From Achromobacter agilis (GTDB taxonomy: Bacteria; Pseudomonadota; Gammaproteobacteria; Burkholderiales; Burkholderiaceae_B): a stretch of 64,000 nucleotides of DNA. The stretch covers positions 248,001-312,000 of the forward strand of contig NZ_UFQB01000002.1 in NCBI RefSeq assembly GCF_900496965.1, read 5' to 3'. The position numbers and the translations under genes are program-made. How positions within the stretch are numbered: position 1 is the first letter of the stretch; each line of letters starts with the position of its first letter. Below the pieces are notes generated by a model. That model did no database searches and was not told the origin of the DNA. It worked only from the letters and a program-made list of their open reading frames with translations. Below are positions 40,481 to 48,307 of this stretch, piece by piece.

Positions 40481-42040
40481 ATGAGCCTGTTCCGTTCGGC
40501 GGCCACGGTCAGCAGTTTCACGCTGCTGTCCCGCATTTCCGGCCTGGTCCGCGACATCCTGGTGGCCCGTGCCTTCGGCGCCGGCCCCATCACCGACGCG
40601 TTCTGGGTCGCTTTCCGCATTCCCAACCTGCTGCGCCGGCTGTTCGCCGAGGGCGCTTTCGCACAGGCATTCGTGCCTATCCTGGGCGCGGCGCGCAACA
40701 ACCGTTCCCCCGAAGAAGTCCGTACGCTGCTCGACCGCGTCGCCCTGCTGCTGACCGCGGCGCTGATGCTGATCACGCTGATCGGCATCGTGGCGGCGCC
40801 CTGGGTGGTGTCCGCGATGGCCAGCGGCCTGCGCGGCGCGGACCGCGACACCGAATTCGGCGCGGCGGTCTGGATGACGCGGATGATGTTCCCCTACATC
40901 TTCTGCATGTCCCTGGTGGCCTTCGCCTCCGGCGTGCTCAATACCTGGCGCCGCTTCGCCGTGCCCGCCTTCACGCCAGTGCTGCTCAACCTTTCCATGA
41001 TCGGGGCCTGCCTCTGGCTGGCGCCGCGCATGGATGTGCCCATCTACGCGCTGGCCATCGGCGTGATGATCGGCGGCGTGGCACAACTGGCGGTGCAGTG
41101 GGCCGCCCTGGCGCGCCTCGGCCTGACCCCGCGCCTCTCGCTGCGGTTCCGCGAGGCCCGCAGCGATCCGACGGTGCAGCGTATCCTCAAGCAAATGGCG
41201 CCCGCCACCCTGGGCGTCTCCGTGGCACAGCTGTCCCTGCTGATCAACACCAACATCGCCACCTGGCTCACGCCGGGCAGCGTGACCTGGCTGTCCTTCG
41301 CCGACCGCCTGATGGAATTCCCCACCGCCCTGCTGGGCGTCGCGCTGGGCACCGTGCTGCTGCCCAGCCTGTCGGCGGCCCATGCGCGCGACGACCACGG
41401 CGGCTACAGCGCGCTGCTGGACTGGGGCCTGCGCCTGGTGCTGCTACTGGGCCTGCCCGCCGCGGTCGGCATGGCGCTGCTGTCCGACGGCCTGGTCGCC
41501 ACCCTTTTCCACTACGGCGCCTTCGGCGCCCAGGACGTCGCCCAGACCCGCCTGGCGGTCATTTCCTACTCGGCGGGGCTGATCGGGCTGCTGGCGGTGA
41601 AGATCCTGGCTCCCGGCTTCTACGCCAAGCAGGACATCCGCACGCCCGTGAAGATCGCCATCGGCGTGCTGATCGTGACGCAGCTGCTGAATGTGGTGTT
41701 GGTGCCCTTGATGGCGCATGCCGGCCTGGCGCTGGCCATCGGCCTGGGCGCCTGCCTGAATGCGCTGGCCCTGCTTATTGGGCTGCTTCGCCGCGGCGTC
41801 TACCAGCCCGGCCCGGGCTGGGCGGTATTCGCCTTGCGCCTGCTGCCCGCGCTGGCCGCGCTGGCCGCGCTGCTCTGGTACACGGACGGGCGCATCGACT
41901 GGATCGCGCTGCAGGCCCATGCCGGGCTGCGCGTGGCCTGGCTGGCCGGCGTGCTGGCCGCCAGCGGGGCGGTCTACTTCGGCATGTTGTTACTCTTTGG
42001 TTTCCGTCCTCGGGATTTTGGGCGACGCCCCGCGCGTTGA
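40481..42040 (+). CDS. murJ: Lipid II flippase MurJ
   Basis: The 519-residue protein has about 14 membrane segments and the MurJ/MviN opening (S-R-I-S-G-L-V-R-D-I-L-V-A-R-A-F-G-A-G near residues 18-36), followed by F-R-I-P-N-L-L-R-R-L-F-A-E-G-A-F. It flips lipid II across the inner membrane for peptidoglycan synthesis. The ATG at 40481 is at the family N-terminus. In many relatives murJ lies next to rpsT; here a FecR-like gene is placed between them. Confidence 0.96.
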   Translation: MSLFRSAATVSSFTLLSRISGLVRDILVARAFGAGPITDAFWVAFRIPNLLRRLFAEGAFAQAFVPILGAARNNRSPEEVRTLLDRVALLLTAALMLITLIGIVAAPWVVSAMASGLRGADRDTEFGAAVWMTRMMFPYIFCMSLVAFASGVLNTWRRFAVPAFTPVLLNLSMIGACLWLAPRMDVPIYALAIGVMIGGVAQLAVQWAALARLGLTPRLSLRFREARSDPTVQRILKQMAPATLGVSVAQLSLLINTNIATWLTPGSVTWLSFADRLMEFPTALLGVALGTVLLPSLSAAHARDDHGGYSALLDWGLRLVLLLGLPAAVGMALLSDGLVATLFHYGAFGAQDVAQTRLAVISYSAGLIGLLAVKILAPGFYAKQDIRTPVKIAIGVLIVTQLLNVVLVPLMAHAGLALAIGLGACLNALALLIGLLRRGVYQPGPGWAVFALRLLPALAALAALLWYTDGRIDWIALQAHAGLRVAWLAGVLAASGAVYFGMLLLFGFRPRDFGRRPAR

Positions 42041-42233
42041 ATTTGGCAATTCTGGCTGGATTCCCTCGAAAATCTGGTCTAGTTCTCGCTTTTTTGCACT
42101 AGATCCGTCAAGAATTGACAATAACCCGGTAATCTTTGGTAAAAAACCTTTATTATTTACAAGTTACCATCGAAAGGATCCCCCCCGGGAACATATGCGG
42201 GGACATGAAGTGAAGTACGCCCAAGGACAACCC

Positions 42234-43199
42234 ATGGCGGACCAAGTCATCAATTGGCTGCTGCTGTTGCGCTCCGGCAAGGCAACGGCGCAGGACTACA
42301 ACGACTTCCTGGCCTGGCGCGCGGCAGATCCTGCCCATGAAAATGCCTGGCAACAATTGACGGGCTCATTGGAAGGGTCGACGTTCGGCCGGCTTGGCGA
42401 CGCATACCCCGCCGGGTACGCCACCGCCGGCGCCGCCGCCCAGCCGCAGCCTGCTCCGCCCCAGGCCATCGCGCCTCCTCGCCGCCGTTTCCTGGCCGGC
42501 GCGCTGGCGCTCGCCGGTACCGGTGCCTGCGCAGCCTACGTGGGCAATGCGTTCTACCCCTTGAGCAACGTTGCGGCGGACGCTGCCACCGCCACGGGCG
42601 AACGCCGCCGCTACGTCCTGTCCGACGGTAGCCAGTTGCTGCTGGATGCCCGCAGCCGCGTCAATCTCGACTTCACGCCCGCCTACCGGCAGGTCCGCCT
42701 GCTGGATGGCGCCGTCACCGTTTCCGTCGCCCCCGACGCGCGCCGCCCCTTCCTCGTCCAGACGGCCGAAGGCACGGTCCGGGCGCTGGGCACGCGCTAC
42801 ATGGTGCGGCAGCAGGCCCAGCGCACGGTCGTGGTGGTGCATGAACACGAAGTCGAGGTCGAAACCATGTCCGGCGCCCACGGCACTGTCCGTGCCGGCA
42901 CCGGCGCCCGCTTCGACGCCTCCCGCATGGATACACCCCGCGCCGAGCTCATGGCCGAGGCGGCCTGGGAAGCCGGCTGGGTCGAAGCCCGGGGCCGCCC
43001 GCTGGCCGAGGTCATCGCCGCCCTGCGGCCCTACCGCAGCGGCACCCTGCGCGTCTCCATGGCGGCCGGCGGCCTTCCCGTCTCCGGCCATTTCCCGCTC
43101 GACGATACCGACGCCGCCCTGGACACACTCCGGAACATGATGCCGATCCACGTGCGCCGCTTCACGCCCTGGTTCGTCTCGATCAACGTCGCCACCTGA
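42234..43199 (+). CDS. FecR-like anti-sigma/signal-transduction protein without neighbouring sigma factor
   Basis: The 321-residue protein has the FecR layout: an N-terminal DUF4880-type segment (I-N-W-L-L-L-L-R-S-G-K-A-T then W-R-A-A-D-P-A-H-E-N-A-W), a Pro/Ala linker, one membrane helix after R-R-R (about residues 84-104) and a periplasmic FecR domain (R-Y-V-L-S-D-G-S-Q-L-L-L-D-A-R-S). Such proteins relay a signal from a TonB-dependent receptor to an ECF sigma factor. The ATG at 42234 has AAGGA six bases upstream; ATG 42195 and GTG 42210 are in-frame alternatives. Neither a FecI-like sigma factor nor a receptor is adjacent. The 150 bases upstream are AT-rich. Confidence 0.85.
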   Translation: MADQVINWLLLLRSGKATAQDYNDFLAWRAADPAHENAWQQLTGSLEGSTFGRLGDAYPAGYATAGAAAQPQPAPPQAIAPPRRRFLAGALALAGTGACAAYVGNAFYPLSNVAADAATATGERRRYVLSDGSQLLLDARSRVNLDFTPAYRQVRLLDGAVTVSVAPDARRPFLVQTAEGTVRALGTRYMVRQQAQRTVVVVHEHEVEVETMSGAHGTVRAGTGARFDASRMDTPRAELMAEAAWEAGWVEARGRPLAEVIAALRPYRSGTLRVSMAAGGLPVSGHFPLDDTDAALDTLRNMMPIHVRRFTPWFVSINVAT

Positions 43200-43416
43200 C
43201 AACGCCCCCGCGTACGGGCCGTGCCGCCGGACCCGCTTCGTTGTATACTCATCACGGTGTTTTTATCCAGTAGGCGCCGCGGGTTCTTCTCCAGGCCGGA
43301 TTTCCCTCCAGGCTTTTCGAGGATCGTCCGCAAGGGTTCTCCAGCCCAGGAACTTTTCTCCTAGCGCCCCCCGCCCGGTTGACGGGCGCTCCATCGGTAG
43401 ACTTGACATTAAAAGC

Positions 43417-43444
43417 TTGCAATCCCGTAGGGACTTGCTACAAT
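43417..43444 (+). promoter_or_regulatory. Likely rpsT promoter
   Basis: TTGCAA (43417-43422) and TACAAT (43439-43444) are separated by 16 bases and lie 35 bases before the rpsT start. Another TTGACA lies at 43403-43408 without a matching -10. The rest of the 279-base gap after the FecR gene shows no gene; a TATACT at 43244 has no good -35. Confidence 0.5.
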
Positions 43445-43478
43445 GTTCGACTTTGCCGAATTCAACTTATATAGCAAC

Positions 43479-43742
43479 ATGGCCAATACCGCCCAAGCCC
43501 GCAAGCGCGCTCGCCAATCCGTTGAGCGCAACAAGCACAATTCCAGCCTGCGCTCGATGCTGCGCACCGCCATCAAGCGCGTTCGCCAATCCATTGCCGC
43601 TGGCGACAAGGCTACGGCAGGCGAAGTGTTCCAGAAGGCCTCGAGCGTGATCGATCGCGTGGCCGACAAGAACATCATCCACAAGAACAAGGCCGCTCGC
43701 CACAAGAGCCGCCTGGCTGCCGCCATCAAGGCGCTGGCCTAA
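43479..43742 (+). CDS. rpsT: 30S ribosomal protein bS20
   Basis: The 87-residue basic protein begins [13 protein letters not shown] and contains the N-x-S-L-R-S-M-L-R-T segment, both typical of bS20, which binds 16S rRNA early in 30S assembly. The ATG at 43479 is chosen on the family N-terminus; the frame is open upstream. A strong terminator follows. Confidence 0.97.
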   Translation: MANTAQARKRARQSVERNKHNSSLRSMLRTAIKRVRQSIAAGDKATAGEVFQKASSVIDRVADKNIIHKNKAARHKSRLAAAIKALA

Positions 43743-43753
43743 GCCATTCTGCC

Positions 43754-43819
43754 GCCCCGGTTTTTCGGGGCGTCACGAATACGGCAAATAGAAAAGGATG
43801 CCCACGGGCATCCTTTTTT
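43754..43819. terminator. Terminators between rpsT and lysR
   Basis: A first hairpin (GCCCCG/CGGGGC, 43754-43771) is followed by a second, stronger one (43792-43819) with stem GGATGC/GCATCC, flanked by AAAA on one side and TTTTTT on the other. The second can end both rpsT and the convergent lysR transcript. Confidence 0.8.
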
Positions 43820-43850
43820 GTTGCCCGGCCCCTCAGGCGCCCTCGCCGGT

Positions 43851-44765
43851 TCAATCCCGGCTGGACGCCAGGCGCCGCTCGACAGCCGCGGCGGCTTCGC
43901 GCAGCGACGCCATGAACGCGCCGACCAGCGGGTTGCCCGGCCGATGCTCCGGAAACACCACGCTGACCCGGAACGGAAACGAACGCGCCAAGGGGCGGAT
44001 GTGCAACCCCCGCCCGGCGAAATCCAGCGCGGTCAGCGGGTTCACGATGGCCAGGCCCAGCCCCTGGCGCACGAAGGTGCACACGGATACCGCGGTAGGC
44101 GTCTCGACGATAGACCGCCGCAACACGCCCGCCTCGGCAAAGGCCTCGTCGATCTGGATCCGGTAAGGGTCGCTGGAAGACAGGCTGACGAACGCCTCTC
44201 CCTCGAAGTCCGACAGCTCGATCAACGGGCGCGCCAGCAAGGCGTGGCCGTCGGGCAGCGCGCATACCTCGTCCACCTGCAGCAACAGCTCCACCCGCGT
44301 GCCTGCCGGCGCCGCATCGTGCTCGGTCAGGCCCAGGTCGTAGCGCTGGGCCGTCAGCCATTCCTCCAGGAAGGGCGACTCCTGCGTCTCGACGGCCAGG
44401 CTCACGCCGGCATGCCGCTCGTGGAACAGGCGGAACGCGTCGGGCAGGATCGCATGGGAAAAAGCGGGCAAGGCGATGACCGACAGCTGGCCGCCCTTGA
44501 ACGCCCGCAGGCGCGCCGCGGCGGACGCCACCCGCTCGAGGCCGGCATAGGACTGGCGGACCTCGTCGAATAGCGCCAGGCCCGGCATGGTGGGCCGCAA
44601 GCGCCCCCCCACGCGCTCGAACAGCGCAAAGCCGATGCCCTGCTCCATCCGCGCCAGTTCACGGCTTACCGTGGGCTGGGACGAGCCCAGCAGCTCGGCC
44701 GCCTTGGTGACGCTGCCGGCGATCATCACCGCCCGGAAGACTTCGATATGCCGATGCGTCAGCAT
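43851..44765 (-). CDS. lysR: LysR transcriptional activator of lysA
   Basis: The 304-residue protein has the N-terminal helix-turn-helix (H-R-H-I-E-V-F-R-A-V-M-I-A-G-S-V-T-K-A-A-E) and the LysR effector domain. The wording S-S-Q-P-T-V-S-R-E-L-A-R, Q-E-S-P-F-L-E-E-W-L and V-N-P-L-T-A-L-D closely follows the founding E. coli LysR, which activates the divergent lysA gene. Here too the gene is divergent from a lysA homologue with a 111-base gap, so the same role is very likely, with diaminopimelate or lysine as effector. Confidence 0.92.
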   Translation of the reverse strand: MLTHRHIEVFRAVMIAGSVTKAAELLGSSQPTVSRELARMEQGIGFALFERVGGRLRPTMPGLALFDEVRQSYAGLERVASAAARLRAFKGGQLSVIALPAFSHAILPDAFRLFHERHAGVSLAVETQESPFLEEWLTAQRYDLGLTEHDAAPAGTRVELLLQVDEVCALPDGHALLARPLIELSDFEGEAFVSLSSSDPYRIQIDEAFAEAGVLRRSIVETPTAVSVCTFVRQGLGLAIVNPLTALDFAGRGLHIRPLARSFPFRVSVVFPEHRPGNPLVGAFMASLREAAAAVERRLASSRD

Positions 44766-44876
44766 CGATCACCTCATATCAAAAATGAATCGATTGTGGA
44801 ACTTTAAGCATTTTACTGGATGATCGAAGACGGGCATCATGCCGCCTGGTTTCACTCCCCTGAGGTTTCGCCAGCC

Positions 44877-46109
44877 ATGGCATTCGATCCGCGCCAACTC
44901 ACCCAACTCGCCGCCGAACACGGCACGCCGCTCTGGGTCTACGACGCCGCCGTCATCCGTGAACGCATCGCGCAATTGCGCCGCTTCGACACCATCCGCT
45001 ACGCGCAGAAAGCCTGCTCGAACCTGCACATCCTGCGCCTGATGCGAGCCGAAGGCGCGGTCGTGGATGCCGTGTCGCTGGGCGAGATCGAACGCAGCCT
45101 GGCGGCCGGCTTCCAGCCGCAGGGCGAGCCGGAAGGCATCGTCTTCACCGCGGACTTGATCGACCACGCCACGCTGGCCGCCGTGCTCAAGCACGGCATC
45201 ACCGTGAACGCGGGCTCGCTGGACATGCTGGCCCGCGTCGGCCAGGCCTCGCCCGGCCATCGCGTATGGCTGCGCATCAACCCCGGATTCGGCCACGGCC
45301 ACAGCAACAAGACCAACACCGGCGGCCCGCAAAGCAAGCACGGCATCTGGATCGGCGACCTCGCCGAAGCCATGTCCATCGTGCGCCGCCACGGCCTGAA
45401 GCTGGTCGGCATCCACATGCATATCGGCTCGGGCGTCGACTACGGCCATCTGTCCAGCGTGTGCAACGCCATGGTCGACGTGGTGGCATCGCTGGACCAC
45501 GACATCGAGGCCATCTCCGCGGGCGGCGGCCTGTCTATCCCGTACCGCGACGGCGAGCCGCGCATCGACTGCGATCATTACTTCGAGCAATGGGATGCGG
45601 CGCGCAAGCGCATCGAACAGCGGCTGGGCCACGACGTCCGCCTGGAAATCGAGCCTGGCCGCTTCCTGGTCGCCGAGGCCGGCGCCCTGGTGGCCGAGGT
45701 GCATTCGATCAACCGCCGCCCCGAGCGCGACTTCGCGCTGGTCGACGCGGGATTCAACGACCTGATGCGCCCGGCCATGTATGGCAGCTATCACCGCATT
45801 TCGGTGCACGCCCCTGATGGCGGCCAACCGCAGGGCTCGCCCGAAACGCGCATCGCGGTAGCCGGCCCCCTGTGCGAATCCGGCGATGTGTTCACCCAGG
45901 ACGCCGGCGGCGTCGTGTCCGACCAGCTATTGCCGCGGCCGCGGATCGGCGATTTCCTCGTCTTCCACAGCGCAGGCGCGTACGGGTCGTCAATGTCCTC
46001 GAACTACAACAGCCGGCCGCTGGCGCCGGAAGTGCTGCTTGACGGCGGCAAGGCCCACCTCATCCGCCGCCGCCAGACGGTCGCGGAACTGCTGGCGCTG
46101 GAAGCGTAA
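44877..46109 (+). CDS. lysA: Diaminopimelate decarboxylase
   Basis: The 410-residue PLP enzyme has the cofactor lysine Lys45 in R-Y-A-Q-K-A-C-S-N, the H-M-H-I-G-S-G motif and C-E-S-G-D near the C-terminus that contributes the active-site cysteine across the dimer. It makes L-lysine from meso-diaminopimelate in the last biosynthetic step. The frame is open from 44820, but ATG 44877 gives the usual N-terminus with GAGG upstream. It is divergent from lysR. Confidence 0.94.
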   Translation: MAFDPRQLTQLAAEHGTPLWVYDAAVIRERIAQLRRFDTIRYAQKACSNLHILRLMRAEGAVVDAVSLGEIERSLAAGFQPQGEPEGIVFTADLIDHATLAAVLKHGITVNAGSLDMLARVGQASPGHRVWLRINPGFGHGHSNKTNTGGPQSKHGIWIGDLAEAMSIVRRHGLKLVGIHMHIGSGVDYGHLSSVCNAMVDVVASLDHDIEAISAGGGLSIPYRDGEPRIDCDHYFEQWDAARKRIEQRLGHDVRLEIEPGRFLVAEAGALVAEVHSINRRPERDFALVDAGFNDLMRPAMYGSYHRISVHAPDGGQPQGSPETRIAVAGPLCESGDVFTQDAGGVVSDQLLPRPRIGDFLVFHSAGAYGSSMSSNYNSRPLAPEVLLDGGKAHLIRRRQTVAELLALEA

Positions 46110-46116
46110 CCCTTCC

Positions 46117-46282
46117 GTGTGTCTGACACCCGCGTACCCCTTCCGTGTGTCTGACACCGGCGTACCCCTTCCGTGTGTCTGACACCCTTACGAGCGAACC
46201 TCCCGAACACGAGATCCTCTTCACGGGTGTCTGACACCGGCTGAATTTGAACGACTAGTGTCAGGCACTGGCTGAGTTTGAA
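46117..46282. repeat. Cluster of GTGTCTGACACC repeats
   Basis: The 209-base gap between lysA and the aldolase gene has no gene but holds three tandem copies of a 28-base unit containing GTGTGTCTGACACC (46117, 46145, 46173), a fourth core at 46226-46238, and a degenerate fifth core (GTGTCAGGCAC) near 46258. The last two are each followed by a GGCTGA(A/G)TTTGAA tail. The core is a near-perfect palindrome. A related element lies at 48241-48302. Confidence 0.85.
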
Positions 46283-46318
46283 ACACGACGGGTACCCGAC
46301 ACGGAGACACTGACTGCA

Positions 46319-47086
46319 TCACGTGGGGAACGCTTCCCGTGCCGCGAACACGGCTTGCTTGAACACTCCCAGGTCGGTGCCCACGGCCACGAAGTGCATG
46401 CCCATGTCCAGGTAGCGCCGGGCGTCGGCGTGCACCGGCGCCAGGATCCCCACGGCCTTGCCCTGGGCGGAGACGCGCTGGTACAGGTGGCGGATGGCTT
46501 CCTGGACTTCGGGATGGCCAGGATTGCCGATATGGCCCAGCGCCGCGGCCAGGTCGGACGGGCCGATGAACACCCCGTCCACGCCCTCCACCGATGCGAT
46601 CTCGTCCACGGCCTCGATGCCGGGGCGGCTTTCGATCTGCAGCAGCACGCAGATGTTGTCGTTGATGGTCTGCAGATAATCCGGCACGGTGCCGTAGCGG
46701 TTGCTGCGCTGCGCGCCCGCCACGCCGCGCATGCCCTGCGGCGGATAGCGCGTGGCCGCCACGGCCCGGCGCGCGTCGTCCTCGGATTCGATGAACGGAA
46801 TCAGCAGGTTGTAGAAGCCGATATCGAGCAGCCGCTTAATCTCTACGGGATCGTTCCAGGACGGCCGGCCTACCGCGGCGCTGGCGCTGCCCTGCAGGGC
46901 CTGGAGCTGCTGCAGGAACATCGGCACCTCATTGGGCGAATGCTCGCCATCCAGGAGCAGCCAGTCGAAATCCGCCAGCCCCACGAGCTCGGCGGTGATG
47001 TGGCTGGACATGCACATCCAGAAACCGATGAGCCGTTCACGGGCCAGGATGCGTTGCCGGAAGCGGTTGGGTAAAGGTGAATTCAT
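46319..47086 (-). CDS. HpaI/GarL-family class II aldolase
   Basis: The 255-residue protein matches the HpcH/HpaI aldolase family in length and motifs: D-W-L-L-L-D-G-E-H-S near residues 40-49, Q-I-E-S-R-P-G-I with the metal-binding Glu, and F-I-G-P-S-D-L-A. GarL and relatives cleave 2-keto-3-deoxy sugar acids to pyruvate and an aldehyde. ATG 47086 is used because GAAGG precedes it. It is the last gene of the leftward sugar-acid operon, so cleavage of the dehydratase product is the likely job. Confidence 0.9.
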   Translation of the reverse strand: MNSPLPNRFRQRILARERLIGFWMCMSSHITAELVGLADFDWLLLDGEHSPNEVPMFLQQLQALQGSASAAVGRPSWNDPVEIKRLLDIGFYNLLIPFIESEDDARRAVAATRYPPQGMRGVAGAQRSNRYGTVPDYLQTINDNICVLLQIESRPGIEAVDEIASVEGVDGVFIGPSDLAAALGHIGNPGHPEVQEAIRHLYQRVSAQGKAVGILAPVHADARRYLDMGMHFVAVGTDLGVFKQAVFAAREAFPT

Positions 47087-47175
47087 TGCTGCCTTCATGT
47101 CAGAAAAATAGGAATCATGCCAATCGGTGCGGGCGCATTCCCGGGCCGGCGACGCCCGGGAAGATGCCCACGGGA

Positions 47176-48177
47176 TCAATCTAGTTTCGCGCCGGACGCC
47201 TTGGCCGCCTTGCCCCACTTGGCGATCTCGGCGTCGACGAAGGCCGAGAACGACTTCGGATCGTCCGCGACCACCACGAAGCCCACGCTCTCGAGTTTCT
47301 GCCGTATCTCGGGCGAGGACAATGCCTTCACCGTCGCCTGGTTCAGTTTCTGGATCACGGCGGGCGGCGTCTTGGCGGGCGCGGACAGGCCGAACCACGA
47401 TTCAGCCGAGAAGCCCGGGAAGCCCGATTCGGCCACGGTGGGCGTATCGGGATAGGCGGGGTTGCGCTTGGCGCTCGCCACGGCCAGCGCGCGCAGCTTG
47501 CCGGAAGTGACTTGCGGCAGCAGCGCATCCTGGTTCAGGAACAGCACCGACACGCGGCCGCCGATGATATCGGTGATGGCCGCCGCGCCGCCCTTGTACG
47601 GCACGTGCACCAGGTCGATCTTGGCGTCCTGCTTCAGCATCTCCATGGCAAGGTGGCCCGACGAGCCGCTGCCGGAACTGGCGTGCGTGTACTTGCCCGG
47701 ATTCTCGCGCGCGAGCTTGATGAAATCGGCGAAGGTCTTGCCCGGAAAGTCGTTGTTGGCCACCAGCACGTTGGGCCCGGTCGCCAGGAGGGATATATGC
47801 GCGAAATCGCTGTTGCGGTAGGGCATGTTCTGGTAGACCGCGTAGCTGATCGCGTTGGACCCCACGCCGGACAGCAGCAGCGTATAGCCGTCCGGCGCCG
47901 CCTTGGCCACCATATCGGAGCCGATGTTGCCGTTGGCGCCGCCCTTGTTTTCGACGACCACGGTCTGCCCCAATTCCTTGGACAGCTCGGCCGCCAGCAG
48001 GCGGCCCACCGAGTCGGTGCTGCCGCCCGCCGGGAAAGGCACCACCAGCTTCAATTGCCTGGCCGGCCAGGCGTCGGACTGCGCGATTGCGGCGCCGGAC
48101 AGGAAGGTCAGCGCGCCTGCCGCCATGGCGGCCAGGGTGAAGAAGCGTCTGCGCGCATGGGTTTTGGGGTGGTGCAT
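47176..48177 (-). CDS. Bug/TTT-family periplasmic solute-binding receptor
   Basis: The 333-residue protein starts with an Arg-rich signal peptide (H-A-R-R-R-F-F-T-L then a hydrophobic core ending in A-I-A-Q); twin arginines suggest possible Tat export. The Bug opening L-K-L-V-V-P-F-P-A-G-G-S-T-D-S follows. ATG 48177 is used because AGAGGAGA precedes it. It lies between the dehydratase and the aldolase genes, so a sugar acid is a reasonable ligand guess. No membrane partners are adjacent. Confidence 0.9.
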   Translation of the reverse strand: MHHPKTHARRRFFTLAAMAAGALTFLSGAAIAQSDAWPARQLKLVVPFPAGGSTDSVGRLLAAELSKELGQTVVVENKGGANGNIGSDMVAKAAPDGYTLLLSGVGSNAISYAVYQNMPYRNSDFAHISLLATGPNVLVANNDFPGKTFADFIKLARENPGKYTHASSGSGSSGHLAMEMLKQDAKIDLVHVPYKGGAAAITDIIGGRVSVLFLNQDALLPQVTSGKLRALAVASAKRNPAYPDTPTVAESGFPGFSAESWFGLSAPAKTPPAVIQKLNQATVKALSSPEIRQKLESVGFVVVADDPKSFSAFVDAEIAKWGKAAKASGAKLD

Positions 48178-48240
48178 GGTTGTCGTCTCCTCTGTGGCTT
48201 TTTTGAGTATGGTTGGTGTCAACCACCAGCTTCGATGCTT

Positions 48241-48302
48241 GTGTCTGACACCCGTACGAGCGCCTCTTCGATTTGCTTCGCCGTTTCCCGGGTGTCAGAC
48301 AC
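48241..48302. repeat. Inverted-repeat element of the GTGTCTGACAC family
   Basis: Perfect 13-base arms (48241-48253 and 48290-48302) enclose 36 bases just after the dehydratase stop. The left arm continues with an (G/T)TACGAGCG segment also found after the third repeat core near 46187, so this is a second copy of the element seen beyond lysA. Confidence 0.8.
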
Positions 48303-48307
48303 TTACA

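Noticed and set aside
43244-43249. TATACT as a -10 box for rpsT
   Set aside because: No acceptable -35 is found 16-18 bases upstream and a better promoter lies at 43417-43444.
46110-46310. CRISPR-like array because of regularly spaced GTGTCTGACACC repeats
   Set aside because: Only three units are regularly spaced, the 28-base unit is contiguous without unique spacers, and there are no cas genes in the window.
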